Origin: Chara braunii
Taxonomy: Eukaryota; Streptophyta; Charophyceae; Charales; Characeae
Direction of reading: 5' to 3'
DNA length: 26,722 nt
Assembly: GCA_003427395.1 (NCBI GenBank)
Contig: BFEA01000731.1
Location: forward strand, 55,715-82,436
Shown here piece by piece: positions 17,831 to 26,722 of the stretch (position 1 is the stretch's first letter; every line of letters begins with the position of its first letter). Position numbers and translations under genes: made by a program. The notes beneath the pieces are model-generated. The model saw only the letters and a list, made by a program, of their open reading frames with translations. It had not been told where the DNA came from and ran no database searches.

Positions 17831-18350
17831 GATTCTTCACAGGAGCTAGCAGTGCAATCTCTCAAGGAAGAATTTAAGGAAGGCGACCGAATTCTATGTG
17901 TGTCATTCTTTGAGGACGAGACGGACAGACCGTTCATACTATCTACGGATGCTGGGTCATGTTCGGTTGGGGGATCGCTCTCTCAAAAGGATGTTGATGG
18001 CAAGGAAAGACCATTGAGGTTCGAGAGTCGAACACTCAACACCGCAGAGCGTAATTACAGTCGGTTTAAAAAGGAAGTGTTGGCTGTTCTACGGTGCTTA
18101 GATACCTTTAGGCATTACATATACGGGAGACGATTCGTCCTTAGGATAGACCCTACAGCTGTAGCGTCAGTCCTACAGAAGGACTCCAGTCTCACAGAAC
18201 CTACGATCGCGCGATGGCTGATCAGGATTCGACTTTATGATTACACTGTGGAAAGAATCTCAGGGGCAAAGAACGCTGTAGCTGACGGACTCTCGCGAAT
18301 TCCCATCGAGGCAGAGCGGCCGATATCGGCTGCTGCTCTGACTATGGCCG
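17831..18350 (+). pseudogene. pol: Pol: RNase H domain
   Basis: Degrades template RNA during minus-strand synthesis. It continues the RT frame directly after TAG 17828-17830 with no other stop. Landmarks are those of Ty3-type RNase H: STDAGSCSVGGSLSQ with the first catalytic Asp codon at 17948, FESRTLNTAERNYSRFKKE carrying the Glu, then LRIDPTAV with an Asp where many elements have TDH, and the closing AVADGLSRIP segment. It is about the expected size and looks intact. Confidence 0.88.
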
Positions 18351-19623
18351 AGCCTAGACGAACGGATCGCTTCCTAGTTAATCTTTATGAAGGCAAGTAC
18401 CGCGCTATAGGACTGCATCTGTCGGGAGAGGAGAGCCTCGATTCAGAAATTCGGAGACAGGCGACGCAGTATTGCCTTAGAGATGGGCATTTGTTTCGTC
18501 GACCTGTGGGAGCAGGGATGCCTCTCCGGGTGATCTGCGATCAAGAGGAGAAACAATCCATAGTAGCCGAGTTGCATGAAGGTGTAGTCGGAGGACATAG
18601 AGGAGTAAAAGGAACACACGAGAAGGTTCACAGACTATATTGGTGGGAAGGACAGTACAAGGACGTTGAAAAGTACTGCGAAACTTGTGAGGACTGCCAG
18701 AAGATATCCCTTATCAGATATAAGGAGCCACTTCATCCTTCATATCATACTAGACCAGGAGAGAAGGTGCATATTGATCTGGTAAAAATGTCGAAGGGTG
18801 TAGGGAACATGAACTATGTAGTGAACATCAGGGATGATTTCACTGGCTTCGTCGATGGTAAGCCTATCAGAACAAAGGCAGCAAGGGAAGTTAAGAACTT
18901 CGTCCTGGAGTATCTGTCTAGATACGGATGTGTCAGTAAGATTGTGATGGATAGAGGAACAGAGTTCCTAGCAGACAAGGTACAGAGCGTATTCAAGAGA
19001 GCAGGAGCTAGAGTATCTATTGCTACTGTCTATCACCCTCAGTCCAATGCACCTGTAGAGCGAGGCCACCAGTCATTGATTGCATCCTTATCCAAGTGGT
19101 GTAGAGAGAAGGATAGCGACTGACCGAAGTATTTCAGGTATGCGATATGGGCGGACAATGTCACGGTCCAAGTTAGTATGGGCTACCCTCCTTACACTCT
19201 ATGGTTTGGAAGGCACTGTCCCCTGCCCATAGAGTTTCACGTTGACAGTTGGACCACGGTTAACTGGACAGATAACATGACATGAGAGGAATTACTGGCG
19301 GCCCGGACTAGGCAGATAGCCTACGGACAGAAAGACAATCTCATGACCGCGGCCGATCGACTAGCAGTAGAAAGAGAAAAGAACAAAGTGAGATAGTACA
19401 AAGACGTCAGAATCAGAAAGGAAAAGATCAAGGTTGGCGACATGGTACTTCTCTACGACGCCGCCCTAGAGAGGACATGGACAGGGAAACTGGCTAACCG
19501 ATGGATGGGGCCTTATCGTGTGGTTGGTGCGTTGAGCTGGGGAGCTTACATGATTGCTGAGCTAGATGGCTCAAAGTGGAAAGATCCTGTGGCAAGAGCT
19601 AGACTGAAGTTGTTTAGGTCAAG
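18351..19623 (+). pseudogene. pol: Pol: integrase with HHCC, DD35E and GPY motif
   Basis: Inserts the DNA copy into the host genome. The N-terminal zinc site is complete: His codons 18575 and 18596 (His-X6-His) and Cys codons 18686 and 18695 (Cys-X2-Cys). The catalytic core has Asp 18776 (HIDLVKM), Asp 18950 (VMDRGTEF) and Glu 19058 (PVERGHQ), with exactly 35 residues between the last two. Three stops follow in the same frame: TGA 19121, TGA 19283 and TAG 19394; the first two sit where Trp or Arg codons are likely. The GPY/F module (RWMGPYRV, 19499-19522) ends the domain. I see no chromodomain after it. Confidence 0.9.
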
Positions 19624-20047
19624 GGAGACTCCTACTCCTGCTCCGAGAGCATCAGATCCTAAAGGAAAGGATAAAGCTAAGATGACGAACGAAGGACCGT
19701 CAAGACGGTTCGAGGTAGGTGAGAGTTCGAAGAAAAGGAAGGGAGTGGAGACCAGGAAAGTGAAAGGCTTAGCGGTGGGCAAGAAAAAGAAATGGATTTT
19801 TGTTTTACAAAGACCTAAGAGAAGGGTTCGCATTAGGAAGGAAAACACATCTGTTATGCGAGCTCCCCAACGCAAGAAAAAGCGAAGAAATATTTCGGAA
19901 TCGAAGTTCAAACGACAGCAACGTAAGAGAGGAAAGAAACACCCTCTCAGCCCCAGAGTTCCTGAGAAACCCAGACGCCCGACAGACAAGAGGAGGCACT
20001 TGCGTCGAGCGCGAGTGGTCCACTTAGACCTGATACGTTTCGTCTAA
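19624..20047 (+). CDS. pol: Pol C-terminal basic tail
   Basis: About 140 residues continuing the integrase frame to TAA 20045-20047. It is very rich in Lys and Arg (runs such as KKKK, RKKKRR and RRPTDKRRH) with Pro/Ser spacers, and has no aromatic cage or chromo-like fold. Such a tail could act as a nuclear localisation signal or DNA tether in place of a chromodomain; this is inference. The run is uninterrupted although the integrase before it has three stops. Confidence 0.7.
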
Positions 20048-20077
20048 TCTTGGCGGAGCAGGCTCGACGGGGGCGTC

Positions 20078-20086
20078 GAGAGGAGG
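20078..20086 (+). other. Weak polypurine-tract candidate
   Basis: GAGAGGAGG is the only clear purine run between the pol stop and the 3' LTR. It lies 12 bases before the LTR start instead of touching it, as a typical polypurine tract would, so it may be a decayed or wrong candidate. Confidence 0.25.
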
Positions 20087-20103
20087 TCCGGGCTTGCTTG
20101 TCG

Positions 20104-20128
20104 GGCGACCGAAAGTCAGTCGGTCGCC
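20104..20128. other. LTR-terminal hairpin (3' LTR)
   Basis: GGCGACCGA and TCGGTCGCC form the same perfect 9-bp inverted repeat as at 1474-1498. The loop differs by one base (AAGTCAG against AAGGCAG), so the arms are kept while the loop varies. Confidence 0.75.
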
Positions 20129-20306
20129 CTAATATCGGGAGATTGACCCGTAGAAAAGTTGTCCGAGAGGAAATTCGCCGGGAGTTTCGTCCGACCGGCT
20201 GGGGAAAATTTGGGGTAGTCAGGTCACCCCTAATTTTGGATGTGTCAACCGTCAGGACCAGCCGTAGAAATTGGCGAGAGGGACTAACGCTTCGCCGCCC
20301 TCACGG

Positions 20307-21734
20307 CTACCTTATTGTCTACCTCATTTCCGGCCGCTCTAGGCCTATTTCCGAAATGACCAACCGCTAGACAGTGAATTGAGAGTGGGCTTTGACGAGG
20401 TCCTTTTACAGTGTCCAACGGGCGCGAGGAAATGGCCCCACATTTAATTAAATTAAATATTGAAATTAAACATGGGGAAAAAAATTAAAAACAAAAGAAA
20501 AGAGGAGAAAAATAAAATATTCATTGATTTATTTAAAATCTTCGATATCTAATTTTAAATGTGATCGACCTCAATTATTGATGTATATGACAACAAAAAT
20601 TAAAAACATGAAGAATAAGCAGAAGCAATAAGAGAGAAAAGAAACAAAGAATTTTCATTATTTAATTGGATTTTGTCGAAACTTATTTTCGACAGGGTTG
20701 CCCTTATTTTTATTATTTTCGATAATCGAATTAAGAAATCTGAGAAAGAAATAAAATGATAACAAGGAAGAAAGAAAGTCGTGATTATCGGGAGATCGAC
20801 GTAATTTTACGCCATTTGTCCGCAACCGGAATTACTCCCCGATTATTCATTTACTCTAATTCTGATGATTTCCGCTATATTGCGATGATTGGGATTTGTA
20901 CGCACGGCTTACCTGATTTCCCTGATTTCTAACTTTACCGTAAACTGTGTGCTACGAGTGTGAGGTAGACGGGCAGCGTGGTGTTACCGCGATGCTGCTT
21001 GATTGTGCCCCACGGCCCCATTGTGTCGATGTTGTTGCCACTTCGGTTCGGGCACATGGTTCAGGAGATTCGGTACTATTGCGGATTTGCGACATTCTAC
21101 GATGTTTGGTTTGCTCGAAGCTCGGTTTTATCCCGACATCGACATAATTCGGGTTCGATACTATTGCGGGGTGGCGGCATTCTATGGCATTCGTCATCTA
21201 TTAGGTTCGGCATCGGAGCAGTGCACGGCTCCGCATTGTTTGCAGGTTCGGAGAAGGTTGTTTCAGGTTCGGTATTGGTCTGGCACGCGCCTCTGCATTG
21301 TTTGCATGTTTGGAACAAATTTGAAACTGTCACAACATGGCAGCACAGTTCAACGCTGACATGGCATAGTAACCTGATACTAATTCACAGGCTTGGGACA
21401 GACTTGACACCGGTATCGTGCAGGCTATTCAGGTTCGGTATTGAGATGGCATTGGCGTGTTTCAGGTTCGGTATGAACACGGTGTCGACAGAGTGTGGTT
21501 GCATCGTGATAGGTATTGGTTCGACATACAGGCACTGCAGGTCATTCTCTGGTTCGGTATTGATATGGCATTGGTTCGCTACCAGAGTAGTACATACATC
21601 CTCATTATTTACGGGCTCGGAGATGGTTGTTTCAGGCCGGGATGGGTTCGATATTGGCGGCCTGTAATGTTTGTGACAAGTGGATAAGTTCTCGTTCGAC
21701 ACGACACTCTGATCTGGGACAAATATGAACGAGG
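20307..21734 (+). repeat. 1.43-kb segment present only in the 3' LTR
   Basis: Flanked by the points where the 5' LTR joins TCACGG directly to TATGATAC. The first part (about 20430-20940) is very AT-rich. The second (about 20950-21730) holds degenerate repeats around GGTTCGGTATTG, ACTATTGCGG and CATTGTTTGCAGGTTCGG, with no credible coding frame. It has no terminal inverted repeats or target duplication, and a GG is shared at both edges. A deletion from the 5' LTR therefore explains it better than an insertion here. Confidence 0.7.
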
Positions 21735-21934
21735 TATGATACTTGAGTGTTTTCGAGCAACGGCTGGACCGCAGTTCGGGCCTTTGGGTAGGTACGCTCG
21801 TTGCTTGGTTTCATTTACGTGAGGCCGCTGAATGAGAGTTGGTGTGTGACAATTGCCTTAGCATTGTGGATGGCTTTGGTTGGGTAAAGTACAAATTCAG
21901 AACAGGTACCGGCTATACTAAAACGTCTTTTTTT

Positions 21935-21943
21935 TATAAATAG
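21935..21943 (+). promoter_or_regulatory. Putative TATA box in 3' LTR
   Basis: TATAAATAG after a T run, a good match to the plant TATA consensus and the counterpart of 1877-1882. It is about 200 bases after the LTR-specific segment. If it is the active promoter, 20307-21734 lies in U3. Confidence 0.45.
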
Positions 21944-22837
21944 CGGTTAATACCTACAGGACTTGCTGAGACTCTATATGGGTCTGACTGCTCCAGCGCT
22001 GAGCCTGGTGTTTGGGGCCTGAATTTTTGTTTCCTTAATCCACTAGGCCTATGGAGTGGGCCTGGGGCTGGAGTCCTCTCTCAGCTGGGCTGTGGGACCA
22101 TAAAGGGAAAACGGCCGAAGGAACGCGGACTGTTTGCAAGGTGTACTCCGCCCACCTCTGGCGCGCTGCAGAGAGACACCAGCTCACTTCGCAAGTCAAC
22201 GCGGGGCAAGGGCCACGAGCCGGTACGGGCGTGGAGCGCAACCGCTACAGTCTGGGGGAGCGGTGCGCCATGGATTTAGACTGGAGGAAGAACTGAGTAG
22301 GCGGGCTAGTTGTACCCAGTCCACAGGATAGCTCGATTCAGCACAGGAGGGGTACGAGACTGCGCGCCATATGTACCCGGGCGCTCCGCCTAGCTTGCTC
22401 TNGAGATCTACGAGAGGGTTGTACGAACAAGCTATGGAAGTCCCATCCGTTATTGATGGGTGAACGATGGATTCAGTGTGGGTACTGTACGCAAGCCACT
22501 GGCAGTTGACTGCAAAATCGGGGCGGGGGCGAGTTAGATGAGAGCAGCCCTGATTTCTAGGAGTTCGATTGGAGTGATCCACCCGAGCAGAAGGTGATCG
22601 AAAGTCAAGAGCTATTGATAAGGTTGGGGAAATCGGACCGAAGACTTCTCAGCTGTGTGTCGGGTGTGCCCAGCGTCTCTATGGGCGTGCCAGGCGTACT
22701 CAGCCAGCTAGCTCGCTGTCCCATACGACCCGGCTTGAAGGAGCCATTTGAAACCTGCGACAGACGAGATCAACCATTGGAACTGATGTCGAGTTTTGGG
22801 TGAGTGCTCGATATCTCGGGGTACGTGAGTTAAATTT

Positions 22838-23284
22838 GCCCTTGTAAGCAGGGCGGACATATACTGAATTTTTGNATACTTGTTATGATGCGGTTTTCNT
22901 CTCATACTACAAGCATTGAACCTGCCCGCAGAAACGGGGCAGATACACTCGGAATCTGGACTGAATGAGCGCCTTGAATTACAAGCATCGAACCTGCCCG
23001 CAGAAATGGGGCAGACACACTCAGAATCTGGACTGAATGAGCCCCTTGCATTACAAGCATCGAACCCGTGCGCAGAAACGGAGCAGATACTTTGAGAATA
23101 TGGGTTGATCAAGCCCCTTGAATTTCAAGTTTTGAACCCGCCCGCAAAAGCGGGTTGACGCATACAGAATTCGGGCTGATCAAGCCTCTCGAACTATAAA
23201 CATTAGATCTGCCTCAGAACCAGGGTTGGACATACCGCCTATACCTCTTATATTATGGAAATTGAANCCGCCCTCGGAGGCGGG
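22838..23284 (+). repeat. 72-bp tandem array of hairpin units (3' LTR)
   Basis: Same array as 2794-3240, offset by 20044 bases, apparently identical including N positions. Units begin near 22908, 22980, 23052 and 23124. Confidence 0.8.
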
Positions 23285-23826
23285 GTAAATACAACGAGAC
23301 ACCAGGCCTGATATGCCCGCGAGATTTTTGTCGAATTATGAGCGTTGATTGGGCAGCTTNGTCATTTTTAAATCATTGAGAGCTAATTGAGTGGNGATCT
23401 GCCTGTAGCTGCTGACTATCGAACATCCGGGATAAAAAGGACTGATCTAAAAACGCTCTCTGGATTGAGNTGCAACCTGCCCGTTGATGACCGTTGAACT
23501 AGCAAGATGCGAAGGGCTTGCTCCGCCTGTTGGAACATTTTCAAATATGCATTGGGCTGAATGTGCCCGCTCTATCACTCTCAAATTATCGCAAATTGAT
23601 TTGCCGTGAACAGGAGCTAAAACAAGCTGGCGTTGGGTTTGATCTGCCGATTGGTCGTTTTCGAATTATTGGGAACGATTGAGTTCGCTAAGCAAGAGGG
23701 AACACTTGTACATCAGAAAGCTAGCAGGTAATAGTAAAACTCTTCGTCGTTGTTGCGTTAAATCGAGACTTGGTGACCAAGGGTCATGTCCCTCCTAGAG
23801 AGGAAGCTACGACGGAAGGGTTTAAC

Positions 23827-24174
23827 GGAGAGAGAAAGCGAGAGACAGTGAGATAGAGAGGGAGAGAGAAGATGCACTGACTGAGAGGGAAATGCNCAGT
23901 GAGTGGAGGAGTGCACAGAGAGAGAGAGAGGGAGAGAGACAGGCANCACACACGCAGAGAGAGAGAGAGATAGGCTCACACATACTCGCGAAGATCATTG
24001 TGAAACGGGACTTTCNTCGCGGGTGAGAGGGAGTGACGAGACTGGGAATCTACGTGTGAGGGGAAGAGAAGGAGGCAGAATGGGGTGAAGGAAGTGGAGG
24101 AGAGTGAGTTGTGACAGCGAAAGGAAAGGGAGTTCAGGGTGCGGAGGGAAAAGAGAAACGCAGAGTATCTATTG
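23827..24174 (+). repeat. GA-rich purine tract (3' LTR)
   Basis: Counterpart of 3783-4130 with the same short (AG)n runs and N positions, plus one extra N at 24015 where the 5' LTR reads A. Confidence 0.75.
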
Positions 24175-24508
24175 AGACCCTGACTTGAATTTTTTTTTAT
24201 TGTTTGTATTTATTTCTTTTAATTATCTTTATTGAAACTGTGCGGAAATTCGTGCACTCGAATCTGAGAAAGAGACAAGGATTCGTGGGAGAGGGGAGAA
24301 GAAGAGAGTGTGAGTGAGCAAGTGCAACCGAAAATAGAAGTGTGACAGTCAGGGAAGATCACGGAGGAGAATAACTGACTACCTGATTTTTTTTTTTTTT
24401 CTTTCCTTTGTTTTATTCCATGAATTAAGTTACGTTTAGCCCTGTTCACCCTGTACTCCCGGTTCAGTGAAACATCCCCCGAATATCCTCTCAATTGAAC
24501 TCGCGATC

Positions 24509-25028
24509 AACAAAAAAATTTCCAAGAATTAAATAATCATTCTATAGTAAAATTACGTTCTAAATTTCAAATTTTAATTCGATCTTAAAAAATGTCATTC
24601 CAATTTAAAAAATTTTCGTCTTACTTGAAAAATTTCCTTCCAAGAATGGGGTATGCCTTTTTATTTGAACTGCATGTTAGAGATAGAATGAAAGTTTGGA
24701 TAAATTCATGGAATATTTTAATTGGACTGTCATTCTAAATAAGGATTTTCGGTCATAAATAGGTTAATCCAATCTAAATTATATGATATTTGTTGTAATA
24801 GAATAAAAATTTAATGAAAACATTTCATAAACTCGACCATTCTTTCATTCGATCTTGAACAAAAAGATGTAGTTGGAAGACAAAACTCATATTTAGACGG
24901 GAATTTATCAAATAAAACTGTAAATTTTAGAATTGGACGAACATTGGAATGATAATTTATAAATATGAAGGATTTTTTTTTTATGGAATGCTTTTTCAAC
25001 TTTCATTTCTCGTGGGAATTTTTCTGTT
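24509..25028. mobile_element. MITE-like insertion in the 3' LTR
   Basis: A 520-bp AT-rich segment absent from the 5' LTR, which reads GCGATCTCC with a single GATC. Here GATC is found on both sides (24505-24508 and 25029-25032), a 4-bp target duplication. The ends are inverted repeats: AACAAAAAAATTTCCAAG at the left, and the complement of the right end reads AACAGAAAAATTCCCACG, 15 of 18 matching. There is no coding capacity, so it is a non-autonomous DNA transposon. The superfamily is not certain from these ends. Confidence 0.75.
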
Positions 25029-25466
25029 GATCTCCAGGGAACGGACCTTTTATCTGACTTGCAATTATCTATCCTGCGTTTCCAAGGATCTAGGCGAAAC
25101 GGATCTGTTTTTTGTTGGTTAACAAATGCGCGGCTCACGGAGAGATGACCGTTGAATGACGTGTTGTAGCGTAGGCTGATCACTGGGAATAACGCTCTTC
25201 TTAAAGTTTTCAGATTCTAGAAGGACTCTGCAAACTGAATCTAGATCTAACTCTCATATTGTTGTGGTGATTACTGAGAGATGAGCATGCTTTGACGTGT
25301 AGGAGCTGCCGCAAGAGTCGTCCTCGAGAAGGGGTGAGATAGACAGTGCAGCCCCCCCACAACCCTGCTGGTCGCTGAGGACCTCTGAAGCGGGTGCGGC
25401 GAGTGACAGACGTCGTTGCCCTTGGCTTCAGCGAACAGTAGGCGCCCCTCTCCAGGTTTTCTCACA

Positions 25467-26194
25467 TTGTTTCAGTTTTTTGGCGCGTGTACCTGTTTGT
25501 TTTGATGGTGTTGATGCGGTGACTATTGTGTGTGGGTTCAGGGGTGTGTGTGTTTGTTTTTTTAAAGACGTGCGTGTTTGTGTGTTGTAGTGGGGTTTTT
25601 TTCTTGGCGGGTGCGGCTATGGGAGTATCGCATTGTGGAGGTGAATGGTGTTGCAGGCTTTTTTTCCATTTTTGTCATCATATGGGTCGTGTGAGGACGA
25701 GAAAAAACGTTCAGGAGGAAGAAGGAATGAGAGAAAAAGGGGGGGGGGAAAGAAAGGGGGGAAATAAATGTGTAGGGGAGTAGGGTTTTCTGTTTTCAAG
25801 AGGACTTCGCACCCTTTCTTTTTGCTTACTATTTAATATATAATTTTATTCCATTATTGTTATTATTGTTATTATTTTTTTTTCATAATGATGTGGTGGT
25901 TGTTCACATCATGATGGTCCTGGGCGTGTTATTCCTTAGAGTTAATGGGGCTATCTGTAGCACCCCGTTCGCGTTCTCCGGCGAACGCGAACACGTTCGC
26001 CCGAACGTAAACTGGCTCCGAAAAACAGTGAACGCGAATATATTTATTATTATTTTTTTATTATTTATATATATAGGGATGGGGCGGGCGTAGGTGGTGT
26101 CCCTAAACCCCCTCGGTATTTGCAGATCCATAATCTCTGCAATGGTGCTGCCCCCCACTAGACCCCGTCCCCCCCGCACCCCCCCGACAGAATG
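25467..26194. other. Right flank, no gene recognised
   Basis: Begins G/T-rich like the left flank, with a G9 run near 25741-25748, then turns AT-rich (25810-25900, 26035-26075). Open frames are short and low-complexity. Two tight hairpins at 25967-26008 are listed separately. Confidence 0.6.
25956..26008. repeat. Twin perfect hairpins, possible start of another LTR
   Basis: GTTCGCGTTC (25967-25976) and GAACGCGAAC (25983-25992) form a perfect 10-bp inverted repeat with a 6-nt loop. The next bases, ACGTTCG-CC-CGAACGT (25993-26008), form a second, 7-bp one. They follow TGTAGCACCCC (25956-25966), which resembles the first bases of many plant LTRs. This could be the end of a second, fragmentary element, but no matching end is visible. 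Confidence 0.4.
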
Positions 26195-26655
26195 TCTATC
26201 ACAGTATGTGTGTCTCGTCCCCTACCAGCCTCACATATGTGACAGACTGTCTGTCACCGTCTGTCACAGCCACTCTGTTGGGCAGCACACACATACTGTG
26301 ACGGACAGTCTGTCACATATGTGTGGCACACACATCTGTGACAGACAGTCTGCTGGGCTGCACACACAAACTGTGCCCAATAGACATTGAAACACAGACT
26401 GGTGGGGGCCAGCTCACACAGAGTCTGTCACAGTCTGTGTGACAGAGTTTGTCACAGTCTGTCACAGTCTGTGTGACTGACAGTCTGTCACAGTCTGGTG
26501 GGCAGCACACACAGAGTGTGACAGAGTCTGCATGCCCCCTACCCGACAGACTCTGTCACTATCTGTGCACTTCCCACTATATTGTGACAGACTGTCTGTC
26601 ACATAGACTGTGACAGACTATCTGTCACATAGACTGTGACACACCGTAACAGATT
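26195..26655. repeat. Palindromic CTGTCACA satellite-like region
   Basis: Dozens of variants of TGTGACAGAC and its complement GTCTGTCACA fill the region. At 26583-26603 they form a perfect 10-bp inverted repeat with a 1-nt spacer, repeated 26 bases later (26609-26629) with a small change. Earlier copies are more scattered (26226-26360, 26420-26520). Confidence 0.8.
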
Positions 26656-26658
26656 GTT

Positions 26659-26661
<3 letters not shown>

Positions 26662-26722
<61 letters not shown>
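26662..26722. repeat. (CT)n microsatellite
   Basis: Uninterrupted CT dinucleotides up to the window edge; the full length is unknown. Confidence 0.98.

Larger units (their letters stand above)
1469..25466 (+). mobile_element. Giant Ty3/gypsy-type LTR retrotransposon, about 24 kb, degenerate
   Basis: Two long direct repeats (1469-4897 and 20099-25466), each starting TGTC and ending CTCACA, bracket a tRNA-Asp primer-binding site, gag with a zinc knuckle, aspartic protease, RT, RNase H and integrase. RT-RH before integrase is the Ty3/gypsy order. The internal region is about 15.2 kb, far longer than the 5-7 kb of ordinary gypsy elements, because an unusual multi-ORF cassette (6831-13126) lies 5' of gag. 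I see no clean target-site duplication: the flanks read ATCGT before and TTGTT after, and the best match is four bases with one mismatch (TCGT/TTGT). All genes are on the + strand. Many stops and frameshifts mean that this copy cannot make intact proteins. Confidence 0.93.
20099..25466 (+). repeat. 3' LTR (about 5.37 kb)
   Basis: Starts TGTCGGGCGACC and ends CTCACA. It matches the 5' LTR in three blocks: 20099-20306, 21735-24508 and 25029-25466. Two segments are unique to it: 20307-21734 (probably ancestral and lost from the 5' LTR) and 24509-25028 (an inserted MITE-like element). It carries the same 72-bp array and GA tract with N characters at matching positions. Downstream sequence is G/T-rich like the left flank. 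Confidence 0.92.

Noticed and set aside
6831-20047. Reassigned genetic code (TAA/TAG as Gln, as in some ulvophyte algae)
   Set aside because: All three stops, including TGA, interrupt the ORFs, and single-base frameshifts and a 10-bp duplication occur beside them. Several ORFs end normally with TAA, TAG or TGA. Decay explains the pattern better.
19523-20047. Chromodomain at the integrase end
   Set aside because: The tail is Lys/Arg-rich with few aromatic residues and no recognisable chromo pattern.
1464-25471. Five-base target-site duplication of the giant element
   Set aside because: The flanks ATCGT and TTGTT do not match. A 4-bp TCGT/TTGT reading needs a mismatch, so I do not claim it.

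Overview
The window is eukaryotic nuclear DNA, most likely from the green-plant (streptophyte) lineage. The best evidence is a primer-binding site (4902-4919) complementary to the 3' end of plant-type tRNA-Asp. Microsatellites, a satellite-like region, long AT-rich non-coding stretches and a transposon nested in an LTR all fit a repeat-rich plant or charophyte genome. The sequence does not name the species. I found no convincing host gene.

Almost all of the window (1469-25466, about 24 kb) is one very large LTR retrotransposon in + orientation. Layout: left flank with (GT)n and G/T-rich DNA (1-1468); 5' LTR (1469-4897); tRNA-Asp PBS (4902-4919); AT-rich leader with hairpin repeats (4920-6830); a tightly packed accessory cassette of about ten small ORFs of unknown function (6831-13126); a 25-bp minisatellite with an assembly gap (13131-13475); gag with a CCHC zinc knuckle (13518-15679); a linker and aspartic protease (15680-16478); RT, RNase H and integrase in one frame (16640-19620), ending in a very basic tail (to 20047); 3' LTR (20099-25466); right flank with hairpins, a palindromic satellite and (CT)n (25467-26722). 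The 3' LTR is longer because it carries a 1.43-kb segment missing from the 5' LTR and a 520-bp MITE-like insertion.

The cassette is the novel part. Three ORF groups (6831-7843, 7929-8939, 9453-10182, perhaps also 11238-11792) are diverged copies of one gene. Two more groups are duplicated as well (10188-10403 with 10480-10911; 11811-12299 with 12319-12813). The first two copies of the large family end in acidic, Trp-rich tails; the second has repeated WG/GW pairs, which resemble Argonaute hooks. Between protease and RT there is a candidate programmed -1 frameshift signal: T_TTT_TTA, an 8-nt spacer, then a 6-bp all-G/C stem closed by a C(UACG)G loop. It joins exactly the two frames used.

This copy is not intact. 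In-frame stops lie in the cassette, gag and pol, with single-base frameshifts and a 10-bp duplication. Most look like C-to-T or G-to-A decay. The domains remain easy to read, so the ancestral element was evidently autonomous: gag packages, protease matures, RT/RNase H copies from a tRNA-Asp primer, and integrase inserts. The cassette's role is unknown.
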